Assembly: GCA_965246905.1 (NCBI GenBank)
Contig: CBDFFZ010000003.1
Location: 62,001 to 126,000 of the forward strand
Length of the DNA stretch: 64,000 bases
Direction of reading: 5' to 3'
Origin: UBA1952 sp965246905
Lineage (GTDB): Bacteria; Bacteroidota; Bacteroidia; Chitinophagales; Chitinophagaceae
In this document: piece by piece, positions 52,617 through 60,020 of the stretch
How the letters are laid out: every line of letters begins with the position of its first letter
How positions within the stretch are numbered: the stretch's first letter is position 1
Notes under the pieces: generated by a model
Databases searched by the model: none
What the model saw: the letters and a program-made list of their open reading frames with translations, nothing else
What the model was told of the DNA's origin: nothing
Program-made: the position numbers and the translations under genes

Positions 52617-53115
52617 AATCAGGGAGATTTTTAAATGATACACAAGATATATGCCAACTCCGGAAACCGGAAATAGAGCAGGAGCCATTAAGCAGGATAA
52701 ACACGATGAAGCAGAGTCGGAGGCCTTCCATTCCTATCCGGGCTTTGTAATCGCTCATATCCCATGCTGTAGCGGGTTTCGGGCAGAAATCAAGTGCCAT
52801 TTCTATTCACTATTGGTTGCAACAGAAAGATTATCGATGCTGTTATCGCATTCATTGCCATCCGAATTAATGATGGATGAGCTATCCGACTGTCCAAAGA
52901 TTTTACCCTGCGTAAATTCGATACCTGGTAGTATCCTTCAAATCCAGCTATATCTTTCCAATACTAACCCTTGAGTGAATCTGTTTCGTAATGCTGGTAA
53001 GGATAGGTAGCTTCTTCATGCTCCATGTCTTGTTTGCTTGTTCTTTGGTTCCCTTCTACCATTATTTCAATAGTGTTACACCAAATGGACAGGTAATATT
53101 TATACCCGGATTCCT
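52617..53115. other. Intergenic region with a third copy of the dispersed repeat
   Basis: About 500 bp with no convincing gene. 52666-52752 shares GCCATTAAGC-GG with 4346-4440 and TTCCATTCCTATCCGGGCTTT with 45186-45285 (20 bases given at most: CCATTCCTATCCGGGCT). Open frames at 52651-52974 and 52991-53176 have no protein-like features and I reject them. The remainder is unassigned. Confidence 0.4.
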
Positions 53116-53392
53116 CTTCCCCCTTTTCGGCTACTGCGTACCCTCATTCTATAAGATCACCCTATTGCAGGGTTAAGGCCGGGTCACGTAGGGTGCCTGC
53201 TGTTTGTAGCAACAAGCAGAACAATCATTTACAGGTCGTCACTACGGGACGATCCCCTAACAGGTGGTACATGATGCTACAAACATTGGGCGCCCTACGG
53301 AGCCGCAAGCCGTATGCCATTGCAGGTCAATAGTCATACCCATTATTCGATCAATTGAATTTGTGGGTACACGGTAGCCGAAAAGGGGGAAG
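53116..53392. repeat. 277-bp structured element with 28-bp imperfect terminal inverted repeats
   Basis: CTTCCCCCTTTTCGGCTAC... at 53116-53143 is an inverted copy of 53365-53392 (26 of 28). Nested inside, 53187-53213 (CGTAGGGTGCC...TGTTTGTAGCA) pairs with 53273-53299 (TGCTACAAA...GGCGCCCTACG), and a third small hairpin (TCGTC/GACGA) lies between. No open reading frame fits, and no clear target-site duplication flanks it. It could be a decayed mobile element or a structured RNA. Confidence 0.6.
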
Positions 53393-53528
53393 GCCAGGTG
53401 CAAATTTGATGGTTTATAATCAACCTAAACGTGGCTGAGCAGAATTCAGATCATTACGGACCGCCCTGGATAAGATTTGGTAGGAATTAATAGCTTCCGG
53501 CGCCTTACCATCATTTCCGGATGATCCT

Positions 53529-54296
53529 TTAATCGGAATTGCCTTTTCTGAGGTACTGTGAGGCGCGCGCATTGCGGTAAGCGCGCACAAAATCCGGATT
53601 AGTGGGGAGAAACCCGCCGGCCAGGCCATCCATAATATCCAGCCGGTGCTGCGCTTTGGCAATGTGGGCGCCTATATTCAGCGTTTCACCGGTAGGTAGC
53701 TGCTGCGCGGCATTGCGCAGCAGGCTATGCTGCTTTACAAACAGCCTGAGCGCAGTATTCAGGGCGGCAACAACTTCAGGGCCCGCACCATCTGTTGTAA
53801 TAAGATCGCCTGAGCGCGCAGCAGCACCCGTTATTTTTTCTATGGCAGCAGGCAGAAGCTCATCGCGCAGGCGGATAAGGCCTGTCTTATTAATGCTTAT
53901 TTCAGCTGCAAGGGCATCATCGTCTGTACGAAGTGCGTATGCATGTAGGGCGGCAGCCACCTTTGCCCCCAGCAGCTCTAATTGCCTGCGGGCTCCTTTC
54001 CGGGCAGCTTTTGCCTCATTGATGCCTTTCTGGTTTTGGATCTCAGGGTCGAGCAGGGCGCATTCCGCCCGAAAGGCGGCTACTGCTCTTACAAATGCGG
54101 GATGGCTTTGCCAGGCGTTCCCGTGCTCCCTGAGCACTGTATCTACCTCCGCCATCATCCATAGCTTATTTTCCTGTGGCTTTGTCATACGTGTAGGTGT
54201 TAGTGCAGCCGCGTTGTTCTTGCCTGCCTGAATGGATTCTGCGGGGTGCTCCGGGAGCAAAAAGCGATGGATCGGGAGCGTATTTATTGCAAGCAT
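53529..54296 (-). CDS. Hypothetical helical protein, Ala-rich, 255 residues
   Basis: The body is almost all helix, rich in Ala, Leu and Glu (EVDTVLREHGNAW, AARKGARRQLELLGAKVAA, ISINKTGLIRLRDELLPAAI, ALNTALRLFVKQHSLLRNAA). No signal peptide or membrane helix. ATG 54296 has an A-rich upstream region; ATG 54188 (MTKPQENKLWMMAEVD) is an equally plausible start and would remove a poorly structured 36-residue head. Downstream of the FN3-like gene on the same strand with 290 bases between. I do not recognise the family; I associate such genes with lineage-specific accessory DNA. Confidence 0.65.
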   Translation of the reverse strand: MLAINTLPIHRFLLPEHPAESIQAGKNNAAALTPTRMTKPQENKLWMMAEVDTVLREHGNAWQSHPAFVRAVAAFRAECALLDPEIQNQKGINEAKAARKGARRQLELLGAKVAAALHAYALRTDDDALAAEISINKTGLIRLRDELLPAAIEKITGAAARSGDLITTDGAGPEVVAALNTALRLFVKQHSLLRNAAQQLPTGETLNIGAHIAKAQHRLDIMDGLAGGFLPTNPDFVRAYRNARASQYLRKGNSD

Positions 54297-54586
54297 AAGT
54301 GTCTTGTTTTTAAATTTTCAATATAAAGTTGCCCTACACGCAGCGCTTATTCCCGACAAATGGGTGAGCTATCCCTTTAAATGTTTAAAGGATGCTTTTC
54401 AGTCGGTGAAATCCCGGCGCCTGAAGGCCGTGGTTCAGAAATGCTGCCCTGAAGCCTGCACATCATTACTCCTGCATCTTCTGCCTTGCTTCAGACGGGG
54501 CTGCTTTTTTGCTTACAGTTCCGGGTATTGCGCTTACTGCTTCATTACCTTTTTTGTTCTTCCCGAAAGTGCTGCTGGCCCTGATC

Positions 54587-55261
54587 CTATCCGCCTACTG
54601 TGCAGCTCACCACATCGCTCCACTGGCCGTAGTGATCATCGTGGCTGATGTAGATGGCGCGGTACTTCCAGACAGCGGCGGCCCCGGCGGCAGGCAGCGG
54701 CGTGGTATCCGTATAATTGGGCTCTGTATCTATGGCCAGCAGGGCCCAGGTGCCGGTATCGGTCATTTTCTGCAGCTCTATGGCGCCCATGCTGCCCTTG
54801 CTCCATACCAGCTCGGGGTGGCCGCCGGCCGCGGGGCGTACCGATAGCTGCGGCTTGTGGGTGGCAGGGTCGGTGGCAGGAGTTTCTGCGCCTACGATGC
54901 CCAGGTCCCGGCCATCGGCCTCGCTGTAATGCTGGTCGGCCTTTATTTTATTGACCATGGAAGCTACGCGCAGGAAAATGCCGGGCTGTGCCTCGCCGGG
55001 CAATGAAGGGGTGGGAATGCTGAGCGGCTGCAGGGGAGCCTCGCTGTCCATTATGCCGTTCTTGTATTGGGTAATGGCCGTGCTGAAGGCGGCAAACTGC
55101 TCGCGGTATTCTACCAATTTGGCAAACCAGGCAGCATCGCTTTGAAGCTGCTTGGTGTCTTCTATGCGATATTTTTCGGCATACTGCGGCATTTTGGCGG
55201 CAAAGTTGGAGAGCCAGATGGCGCGCTTAGCATCTTCGAAAGGAATATATCGTTGTCTCAT
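54587..55261 (-). CDS. FN3-domain-containing hypothetical protein
   Basis: A 224-residue protein. Residues 1-120 are helical (RYIPFEDAKRAIWLSNFAAK, DAAWFAKLVEYREQFAAFST), the recurrent N-terminal module of a family seen in Bacteroidota and Planctomycetes (recalled, not searched). A Pro-rich linker leads to one fibronectin-III-like beta sandwich (about 135-222; PQLSVRPAAGGHPELVWSKG ... WKYRAIYISHDDHYGQWS). No export signal is visible. It is transcribed from within the repeat zone: the 21-bp array lies directly upstream of its start. Function unknown. Confidence 0.7.
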   Translation of the reverse strand: MRQRYIPFEDAKRAIWLSNFAAKMPQYAEKYRIEDTKQLQSDAAWFAKLVEYREQFAAFSTAITQYKNGIMDSEAPLQPLSIPTPSLPGEAQPGIFLRVASMVNKIKADQHYSEADGRDLGIVGAETPATDPATHKPQLSVRPAAGGHPELVWSKGSMGAIELQKMTDTGTWALLAIDTEPNYTDTTPLPAAGAAAVWKYRAIYISHDDHYGQWSDVVSCTVGG

Positions 55262-55359
55262 ATCGTGTGTTTGTGTTTGTTTGTGTTTGGATTTTTTGTT
55301 TGGATTATATTACTGGTATTTGTGCTGTTCGTAGCTGCAGGTGCGGCGTTCCTCATCGT

Positions 55360-55502
55360 CAGGGCTGTTGCATGCTGACTGTCCTGCTAAAACTTTGTCA
55401 TCCCGCAGGGATCTTTCCGTAGGCTTTATGTATTAAAGATCCCTGCGGGATGACAAAGCAGGCGTAAAAAACTACTGGTAGCCTTAGCATGCAACAGCCC
55501 TG
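55360..55502. mobile_element. Non-autonomous inverted-repeat element (MITE-like), copy C
   Basis: 143 bp with perfect 17-bp terminal inverted repeats: CAGGGCTGTTGCATGCT (55360-55376) and AGCATGCAACAGCCCTG (55486-55502). A 24-bp perfect palindrome lies inside (CTTTGTCATCCCGCAGGGAT... at 55393-55416, paired with 55435-55458, 18-base loop). CCTCATCGT flanks it on both sides (55351-55359 and 55503-55511), a perfect 9-bp target-site duplication. Removing the element and one copy of the duplication restores the 21-bp phase of the surrounding array. It has no coding capacity. Confidence 0.85.
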
Positions 55503-55508
55503 CCTCAT

Positions 55509-55760
55509 CGTTAGGAACGTGTTCCTCATCTTTAGGAACGTGTTCCTCATCTTTAGGTACGTGTTCCTGGTCGTTAGGAACGTGTTCCTAATGACCGGAG
55601 CTTTGTTCTTAGTCGTTAGGAACGTGTTCCTAATGACTGGAGCTTTGTTCTTAGTCATTAGGAACACGTCCCTGATGACTGGAGCGTTGTTCCTGGTCGT
55701 TAGGAACATGTCCCGAATCATCAGGGACGTGTTCTTAATCAATCGGGACTCGTACCGGAA
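55509..55760. repeat. Degenerate tandem array, 12 units of 21 bp (42-bp higher order)
   Basis: Twelve contiguous 21-bp units. Those at 55509-55592 share the palindrome TTAGGAACGTGTTCCT; from 55572 on, two types alternate, TTAGGAACGTGTTCCTAA and GGAGCTTTGTTCTTAGT, giving a 42-bp repeat. At least one more unit lies left of element C (about 55336-55359). Frames on both strands stay open as hydrophobic heptads (RNVFLIF-type on plus, RNTFLTT-type on minus), which follows from the period; I do not call a protein. The array is immediately upstream of the FN3-like gene. Confidence 0.85.
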
Positions 55761-55833
55761 GGCGGGGGACGGCTGCGATATCATTATCGCCGCCCGCTAC
55801 GCAGATTCCCTATCGGGGAACCCCTTCAAAGGG

Positions 55834-55987
55834 CGTGGCTGTTGCATTGTGCCATACACAGCGACTTGTCATGCTGTAAGCATCTCCCAGCGACCTGTTT
55901 TTTGTATCAAAAAGGTTGCAAGACCCTTACAGGGTGACAAGTCGCTGTATATTCCTATGGCTTGAAAATAAGCATGCAACAGCCTTG
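55834..55987. mobile_element. Non-autonomous inverted-repeat element (MITE-like), copy E
   Basis: About 154 bp. Right end AGCATGCAACAGCCTTG matches the terminus of copy C at 16 of 17; left end CGTGGCTGTTGCATTGT at 13 of 17. A nested inverted pair, AGCGACTTGTCA ... TGACAAGTCGCT extended by CTGTAAG/CTTACAG, is shared with copy D, whose core is about 90% identical in the opposite orientation. CTTCAAAGG (55824-55832) and CTTCAACGG (55988-55996) flank it, 8 of 9 identical, a likely target-site duplication. Confidence 0.75.
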
Positions 55988-56020
55988 CTTCAACGGGGTA
56001 TGTTTCACCAGCAACCGGGT

Positions 56021-56053
56021 AACGCCGACAGGGTTTTAAACCCTGTCGGCGTT
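56021..56053. repeat. 33-bp perfect palindrome downstream of a T9SS gene
   Basis: AACGCCGACAGGGTTT, one central base, AAACCCTGTCGGCGTT. It lies 13 bases past the stop codon of the minus-strand gene and may act as its terminator, but no T tract follows. Identical-looking palindromes occur between genes in many Bacteroidota (recalled). Confidence 0.55.
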
Positions 56054-56066
56054 GGTTGGGGGAAAC

Positions 56067-57704
56067 CTACTGCTTTGTCACCTTCTCCGTGTGCACCGGC
56101 CTGCCACCCTCGGTGATCACTGCCATGTACAGGCCGCTTACCCACTGCGCCGTGCTCAACCGGGCTACCGCGCCGGGGGCAATGGTCATCAGGGCCATGC
56201 ATTGGCCGGTAGCATTAAACACCGCCAGCTCGCGCTCGCCGCCTTCCGGCACCGATATGGTCAGCAGGTCCGTTACGGGGTTCGGGTAGATTCGGATGCT
56301 TCCTGCCATGCCATCGAAGTTCAGCTTGCGTACCGGGGTATAAACGCCGGTGCCGTCTGTGTGCACAATTTTAAGGCGGTAATAGTTCATGCCTCTTAGC
56401 GGGTGCTCATCCACCAGGCGATATTCCTGCGCGGTGCCATTGCTGCCTTTGGCGCTCACTTTGCCAATCGCAGTAAAGGTCTTGCCGTCGTTGCTGCGCT
56501 CTGCCTCAAATTGGGCTGCGCTGAATTCTGTGGCCGTCTGCCAGGTAAGTAGGCTGCTGCGGGCATCCTGCTTTACGGCTTCGAAGGATAGGAGGCCTAC
56601 CGGCAGCGGGTATGCCGCAGGCAGGGCGCTGATATTGCCCCAGCCGATGGCTGAGTACGAGGCCATGGTGCGGCCTGCATAGGCGGCGGTAGTGCCGGTA
56701 AGGGCGGCGTTTTCGCCGGTTACGGTGCCGGTAGTGCCCAGCAGCTCCCATTTGGCGAGCGCGATGTTCCAGCCTACAAGGCGCAGGTTGGGCTCCTGGC
56801 CTGCTGCATAGCCTTTGCCGTTAGGTAAGGATGCAGTAATGGCAAGGGTGCTGGTGCCGCTCACCGCTACCCAGTCCCACTGGCCTATGGGGCTTACGGA
56901 TTTCAGTATTTCGCCGCTGGTGGGGTGCGGGGTGGTATTGAGTGAGGAGCGGGGGTGCGGGTCGGCGGTCATGGTGGTGCCGTTCGTGGGGTCGAGGCCG
57001 GCGTTGGGGTCGCCCTGCCAGTAGGCGATGCTCAGGTGGTCTGTGAGGGTAGCAGGCGCGCTGATGGACAAGGTACGCCGGTCGGTGGTGGACTGCGAGC
57101 CCACCGGGAAGGTGAAGGCATCGTTGCCAATCTTACCTACATAGCCGTTTACGTACTGGTTATCACTTGGCTGATCTTCCGTATAGGTGGCATTGTCGAG
57201 GAAGCGCAGGGAGCCGATGTAGCTGTTGCTGCGCACTGTGGTAGTGTACTGGTTCGTAAAATCGGTGCGATTACCTACCTCTGCCCCATTGCTATTGGTG
57301 ATACTGATGTCGTTAAAGCTTCCGTTATCGAGCTTCAGGATGCCGAAGCGCGGGGCTACGGTGCCGTCTATTTGCTGATTGGTGCTCTGCTGACCATCGA
57401 GCCCCTGGAAGTAATCCACGCCCGGCGTGGCGGGTGTGCCCACGAAGCCGTTGTTGTTTGGGTCATAGGCATTGTACAGCCCGTTTACGATGAGCGTATT
57501 GGCGGCAGGGCCGAAGTGGTAAAACTCGCCGTTGTTGTTAGCTACGTAGCCTACGCCGGTGGTTGGGTCGGCGGTTACGGTCTCGCTGTTCGAGAAGTCG
57601 TAGGCCTGGCTGCCGGCATTGTAGGCATCGCTGGCCGCTACCTGCGCGCTGGCTGCCGTGCCGGTAAGAGCGATGGCTATGGTTAGTAAAATATGTTTTT
57701 TCAT
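56067..57704 (-). CDS. T9SS-exported surface protein, unknown function
   Basis: A 545-residue protein; ATG 57704 (MKKHILLTIAIALTGTAASAQ) is the likely start, an 8-codon longer frame being possible. The body is Asn/Thr/Gly-rich beta sequence (YVANNNGEFYHFGPAAN, GSLRFLDNATYTED, GKIGNDAFTFPVGSQST). From about 370 (PVGLLSFEAVKQDARSSLLTWQTATEFSAAQFEAERS, cut: LLTWQTATEFSAAQFE) comes the common Bacteroidota 'LSF.A......v.L.W.T..E.n...F..ers.dg' domain. The last 80 residues (IRIYPNPVTDLLTISV ... VTKQ) are a type A T9SS sorting domain. Follows the next gene on the same strand with 137 bases between. Confidence 0.85.
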   Translation of the reverse strand: MKKHILLTIAIALTGTAASAQVAASDAYNAGSQAYDFSNSETVTADPTTGVGYVANNNGEFYHFGPAANTLIVNGLYNAYDPNNNGFVGTPATPGVDYFQGLDGQQSTNQQIDGTVAPRFGILKLDNGSFNDISITNSNGAEVGNRTDFTNQYTTTVRSNSYIGSLRFLDNATYTEDQPSDNQYVNGYVGKIGNDAFTFPVGSQSTTDRRTLSISAPATLTDHLSIAYWQGDPNAGLDPTNGTTMTADPHPRSSLNTTPHPTSGEILKSVSPIGQWDWVAVSGTSTLAITASLPNGKGYAAGQEPNLRLVGWNIALAKWELLGTTGTVTGENAALTGTTAAYAGRTMASYSAIGWGNISALPAAYPLPVGLLSFEAVKQDARSSLLTWQTATEFSAAQFEAERSNDGKTFTAIGKVSAKGSNGTAQEYRLVDEHPLRGMNYYRLKIVHTDGTGVYTPVRKLNFDGMAGSIRIYPNPVTDLLTISVPEGGERELAVFNATGQCMALMTIAPGAVARLSTAQWVSGLYMAVITEGGRPVHTEKVTKQ

Positions 57705-57738
57705 GTGGCTATTATTTTGGTTGTTCAATTTATCTTCT

Positions 57739-57770
57739 GCCGCCGCCGGTCTGTAAGGGCCGGCGGCGGC
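57739..57770. promoter_or_regulatory. GC-rich hairpin in the spacer between two surface-protein genes
   Basis: GCCGCCGCCGG (57739-57749) pairs with CCGGCGGCGGC (57760-57770) around a 10-base loop. It lies 35 bases upstream of the ATG at 57704 and 70 bases past the stop of the upstream gene; no T tract. It could attenuate, stabilise or end transcription. Confidence 0.5.
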
Positions 57771-57841
57771 GGAAGTTTATAAATCCTTTAATCAAGTGAA
57801 TCACGCTTCAGGCAATTCGGAATTCGAGCTTCGAAATTCCC

Positions 57842-59107
57842 TTACTCCATAGTCATATAGTTGAAGCTTGGGTTAGCACCGCCACCACGGATGTTGATGG
57901 TGAAGCCGGTGGTTGTGCTGGTTACATACCACGTAGCTGTACGGCCAGACTCGTTTGTAGCGTTCACCACAACAACAGGTGCTACTGTGTATGTGCCGTT
58001 GAAAGTAATAGTAAGCACGGTGTTGGCTGCTGCGCTGTTGGTACCGGTAGTAGTTACATTACCGCGGGCATCTGCGCCACCGCTTGTAACTGCTGCGCCG
58101 GTAATGCCATTGGCAGCGGTTACCGCAACTGTAGGCGCTGTAGTCTGCTGGATGCGGATGTGGTGGTCTTTGATATGCAGGCCGGCAGTAGGGGCGGTGG
58201 TGTTGATGCCTACATTACCGGTCTCATCAATCCGCATCCTTTCCAAACCAGTTGTAGTAAAACGCAGGTCAACTAAATTTGTAGTTCCATCACCTTTATA
58301 ATAGCTGGACATGCCGTTTTGGTCATTGTTGGTAAAAACGCCATTGGCATAAGCACCAAAGCCAAACATTCCAAGCTGCATACCGTTTGTGAGGTTTGCA
58401 GGTGCCGCTTCTGTTCCATTCGCTGCACGTTGTATCATACCGTTGGTTATCCCTGTGCCATTACGGAAATCTTCAAACACATAGTCATCCCCAGCATTAC
58501 CACCAGCATCGTTAACCACGTGGAGGCGGGTAGTAGTGTTGGTAGTACCAATGCCAAGAAAGCCGTTGGCGCCTATACGCATCTTTTCTGTATTATTGGT
58601 GCGGAAAGCCTGAGCCTGATTATCGGTAGTACCGAGGAAGTTGGTAGCAGGGTTGGTACCGCTATTGCCGGTAAGGCCCCAGAACTTGCCATTGGCAGCG
58701 CCTACAGATAGTCCGTTGTCGGTAGTGCGCCAGCCGCCATTGCTGTAGATGAACTCCACCGCATAGCCATTGCTCACCGTGTAGCCGTTGAGTGTGGCAT
58801 CGAAGCCGCCGGTCGTATTGTTGTAAATGATAAGGCGCTGGCCGCTGTTGGGCGCTGCGGGTGCGGTAATTACTACAGTGGCAGTAGCTGTGCCGGTAAG
58901 GCGTACTTGCGATACGTTGGCCGGTACGGTGGCTGCGTTTGAGGCTACGGCTACGGCAGTTTCGCGGTTGGTGATGGCGCCGTTTACGTCGAGCTTAGTG
59001 CCGGGGGTTACGGTGCCGATGCCGAAGTTGCCCGTTTGGGCGGTTGCGGTGATGGCTGCTGTCGCGGCAATGGCGGCGAGTGCGAGCGTGTAGAGTTGTT
59101 TTTTCAT
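57842..59107 (-). CDS. Secreted tail-fibre-like repeat protein
   Basis: A 421-residue protein with signal peptide (1-24, ATAQ). Soon after comes FGIGTVTPGTKLDVNGAI, the motif that opens many Bacteroidota fibre-like proteins, repeated as FLGIGTTNTTTRLHVVND and NVGINTTAPTAGLHIKD. The rest is Asn/Thr/Gly/Ala-rich beta sequence. No T9SS tail and no endosialidase chaperone domain at the end are visible, so it may be shorter than related fibre proteins. Probably cotranscribed with the downstream T9SS gene. Confidence 0.78.
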   Translation of the reverse strand: MKKQLYTLALAAIAATAAITATAQTGNFGIGTVTPGTKLDVNGAITNRETAVAVASNAATVPANVSQVRLTGTATATVVITAPAAPNSGQRLIIYNNTTGGFDATLNGYTVSNGYAVEFIYSNGGWRTTDNGLSVGAANGKFWGLTGNSGTNPATNFLGTTDNQAQAFRTNNTEKMRIGANGFLGIGTTNTTTRLHVVNDAGGNAGDDYVFEDFRNGTGITNGMIQRAANGTEAAPANLTNGMQLGMFGFGAYANGVFTNNDQNGMSSYYKGDGTTNLVDLRFTTTGLERMRIDETGNVGINTTAPTAGLHIKDHHIRIQQTTAPTVAVTAANGITGAAVTSGGADARGNVTTTGTNSAAANTVLTITFNGTYTVAPVVVVNATNESGRTATWYVTSTTTGFTINIRGGGANPSFNYMTME

Positions 59108-59134
59108 ATTTATTAATTAATTGCTTGATTTTTA

Positions 59135-59142
59135 CAAATGTA
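59135..59142 (-). promoter_or_regulatory. -7 promoter box of the fibre-like gene
   Basis: On the minus strand TACATTTG (59142-59135) matches TAnnTTTG, 27 bases before the ATG. A TTG lies 27 bases upstream, more than the usual spacing. Confidence 0.5.
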
Positions 59143-59450
59143 TTAGTGCATTTAGTGCCTATTGTCACCCAATCTTTCAATGCATCGTTTGAGTATGTGA
59201 ATCCTACGTTTTAATATGAGAAGGTTCGGATTTGATATTTATATTGATTCTTTTTAACGTAAATTCCCGTCCGGCAAAGTGTAGCTCATACACTACCCAT
59301 CATCCGTTGATGGCTATGATTTTGGCTATATTTTTATACCCTTTGGCTAAGCGGCGCTTACCATCCTGCTTATCGGCTTTCGTGGAGGATGCTCCTGCTG
59401 CATGTAAGCGCCATCATACCCTTCCTTTATTTGAGCGCTTTACTGCCCGC

Positions 59451-59576
59451 TCAGTTAGCCTGGCGCACCCGCTTTATACCCGTCAGGGCTGCAGGCGGTA
59501 CCGGCTTCATCGCTTCGGTATATTTGATCAGCTTATCCAGCTGGTAGCCGGAGATGGTGAGCTCGGGGCGGGGCAT
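59451..59576 (-). CDS. Possible 41-residue small protein
   Basis: ATG 59576 to TGA 59451, too short for usual gene calls. It reads MPRPELTISGYQLDKLIKY followed by a Pro/Ala-rich, basic tail ending KRVRQAN. AGG lies 4-6 bases upstream of the ATG in an AT-rich leader. Codon use looks gene-like, but no family is recognised and it could be a relic. The long spacers 59108-59450 and 59577-60020 show no other gene. Confidence 0.35.
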   Translation of the reverse strand: MPRPELTISGYQLDKLIKYTEAMKPVPPAALTGIKRVRQAN

Positions 59577-59760
59577 ATACCTAATAATTTATATGATTGA
59601 ATGAAATTATTTGTGTGCGCTTTTTTTACTTGTATGTTTGTAGCTTGTACTAAGTACTATCTACACAACAGGAAGGAGCTCAAGCCATTTTGCGGGCTTT
59701 AAGGGTACTGGTTGCAAACCTATCAGGCAGGCGTGAGGGGTTGTATGAGTAATTGCATAA

Positions 59761-59791
59761 TGCAACGTTTTAGCGGCCAGATGCAACGTTT
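59761..59791. promoter_or_regulatory. Two 10-bp direct repeats, 21 bp apart, candidate LytTR binding site
   Basis: TGCAACGTTT at 59761-59770 and again at 59782-59791, separated by 11 bases (21-bp period). LytTR regulators bind paired direct repeats of 9-10 bp with about 12 bases between, with an [TA][AC][CA]GTT core; AACGTT in both repeats fits. It lies 230 bases upstream of the kinase gene and 654 bases upstream of the fibre-like gene. The regulator gene at 63215 encodes a LytTR domain. Confidence 0.5.
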
Positions 59792-60020
59792 AAATAATTG
59801 ATCGTTTCTTCTCAATCAAATAGAACAATAGTATTTTTTTAAATTTTAATAAAATCTCTAATAATGAATACTGCTGGCATAAGCTATTATATTACAAAGA
59901 TTAGCGTGTCCTTATAAGCTGCCGCATAATTAGCTGCAGGCAGATTCTTATGCTGTCTGCGCATTGTTGTTCTGCCTCCTTTCATTCTATCCTAACACTT
60001 CTTTCTTTTGCAGCACATTT

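Noticed and set aside
52651..52974. 107-codon plus-strand frame in the accessory spacer
   Set aside because: Runs through a dispersed repeat and has no domain or good start.
55489..55965. 158-codon frame with hydrophobic heptads across the second array
   Set aside because: It begins inside the terminus of a mobile element and the opposite strand is equally open, so the openness is a by-product of the 21-bp period. A real product cannot be excluded.
59232..59600. 122-codon plus-strand frame upstream of the kinase
   Set aside because: No start context, no protein-like features, and it is opposite to the better small frame at 59451-59576.
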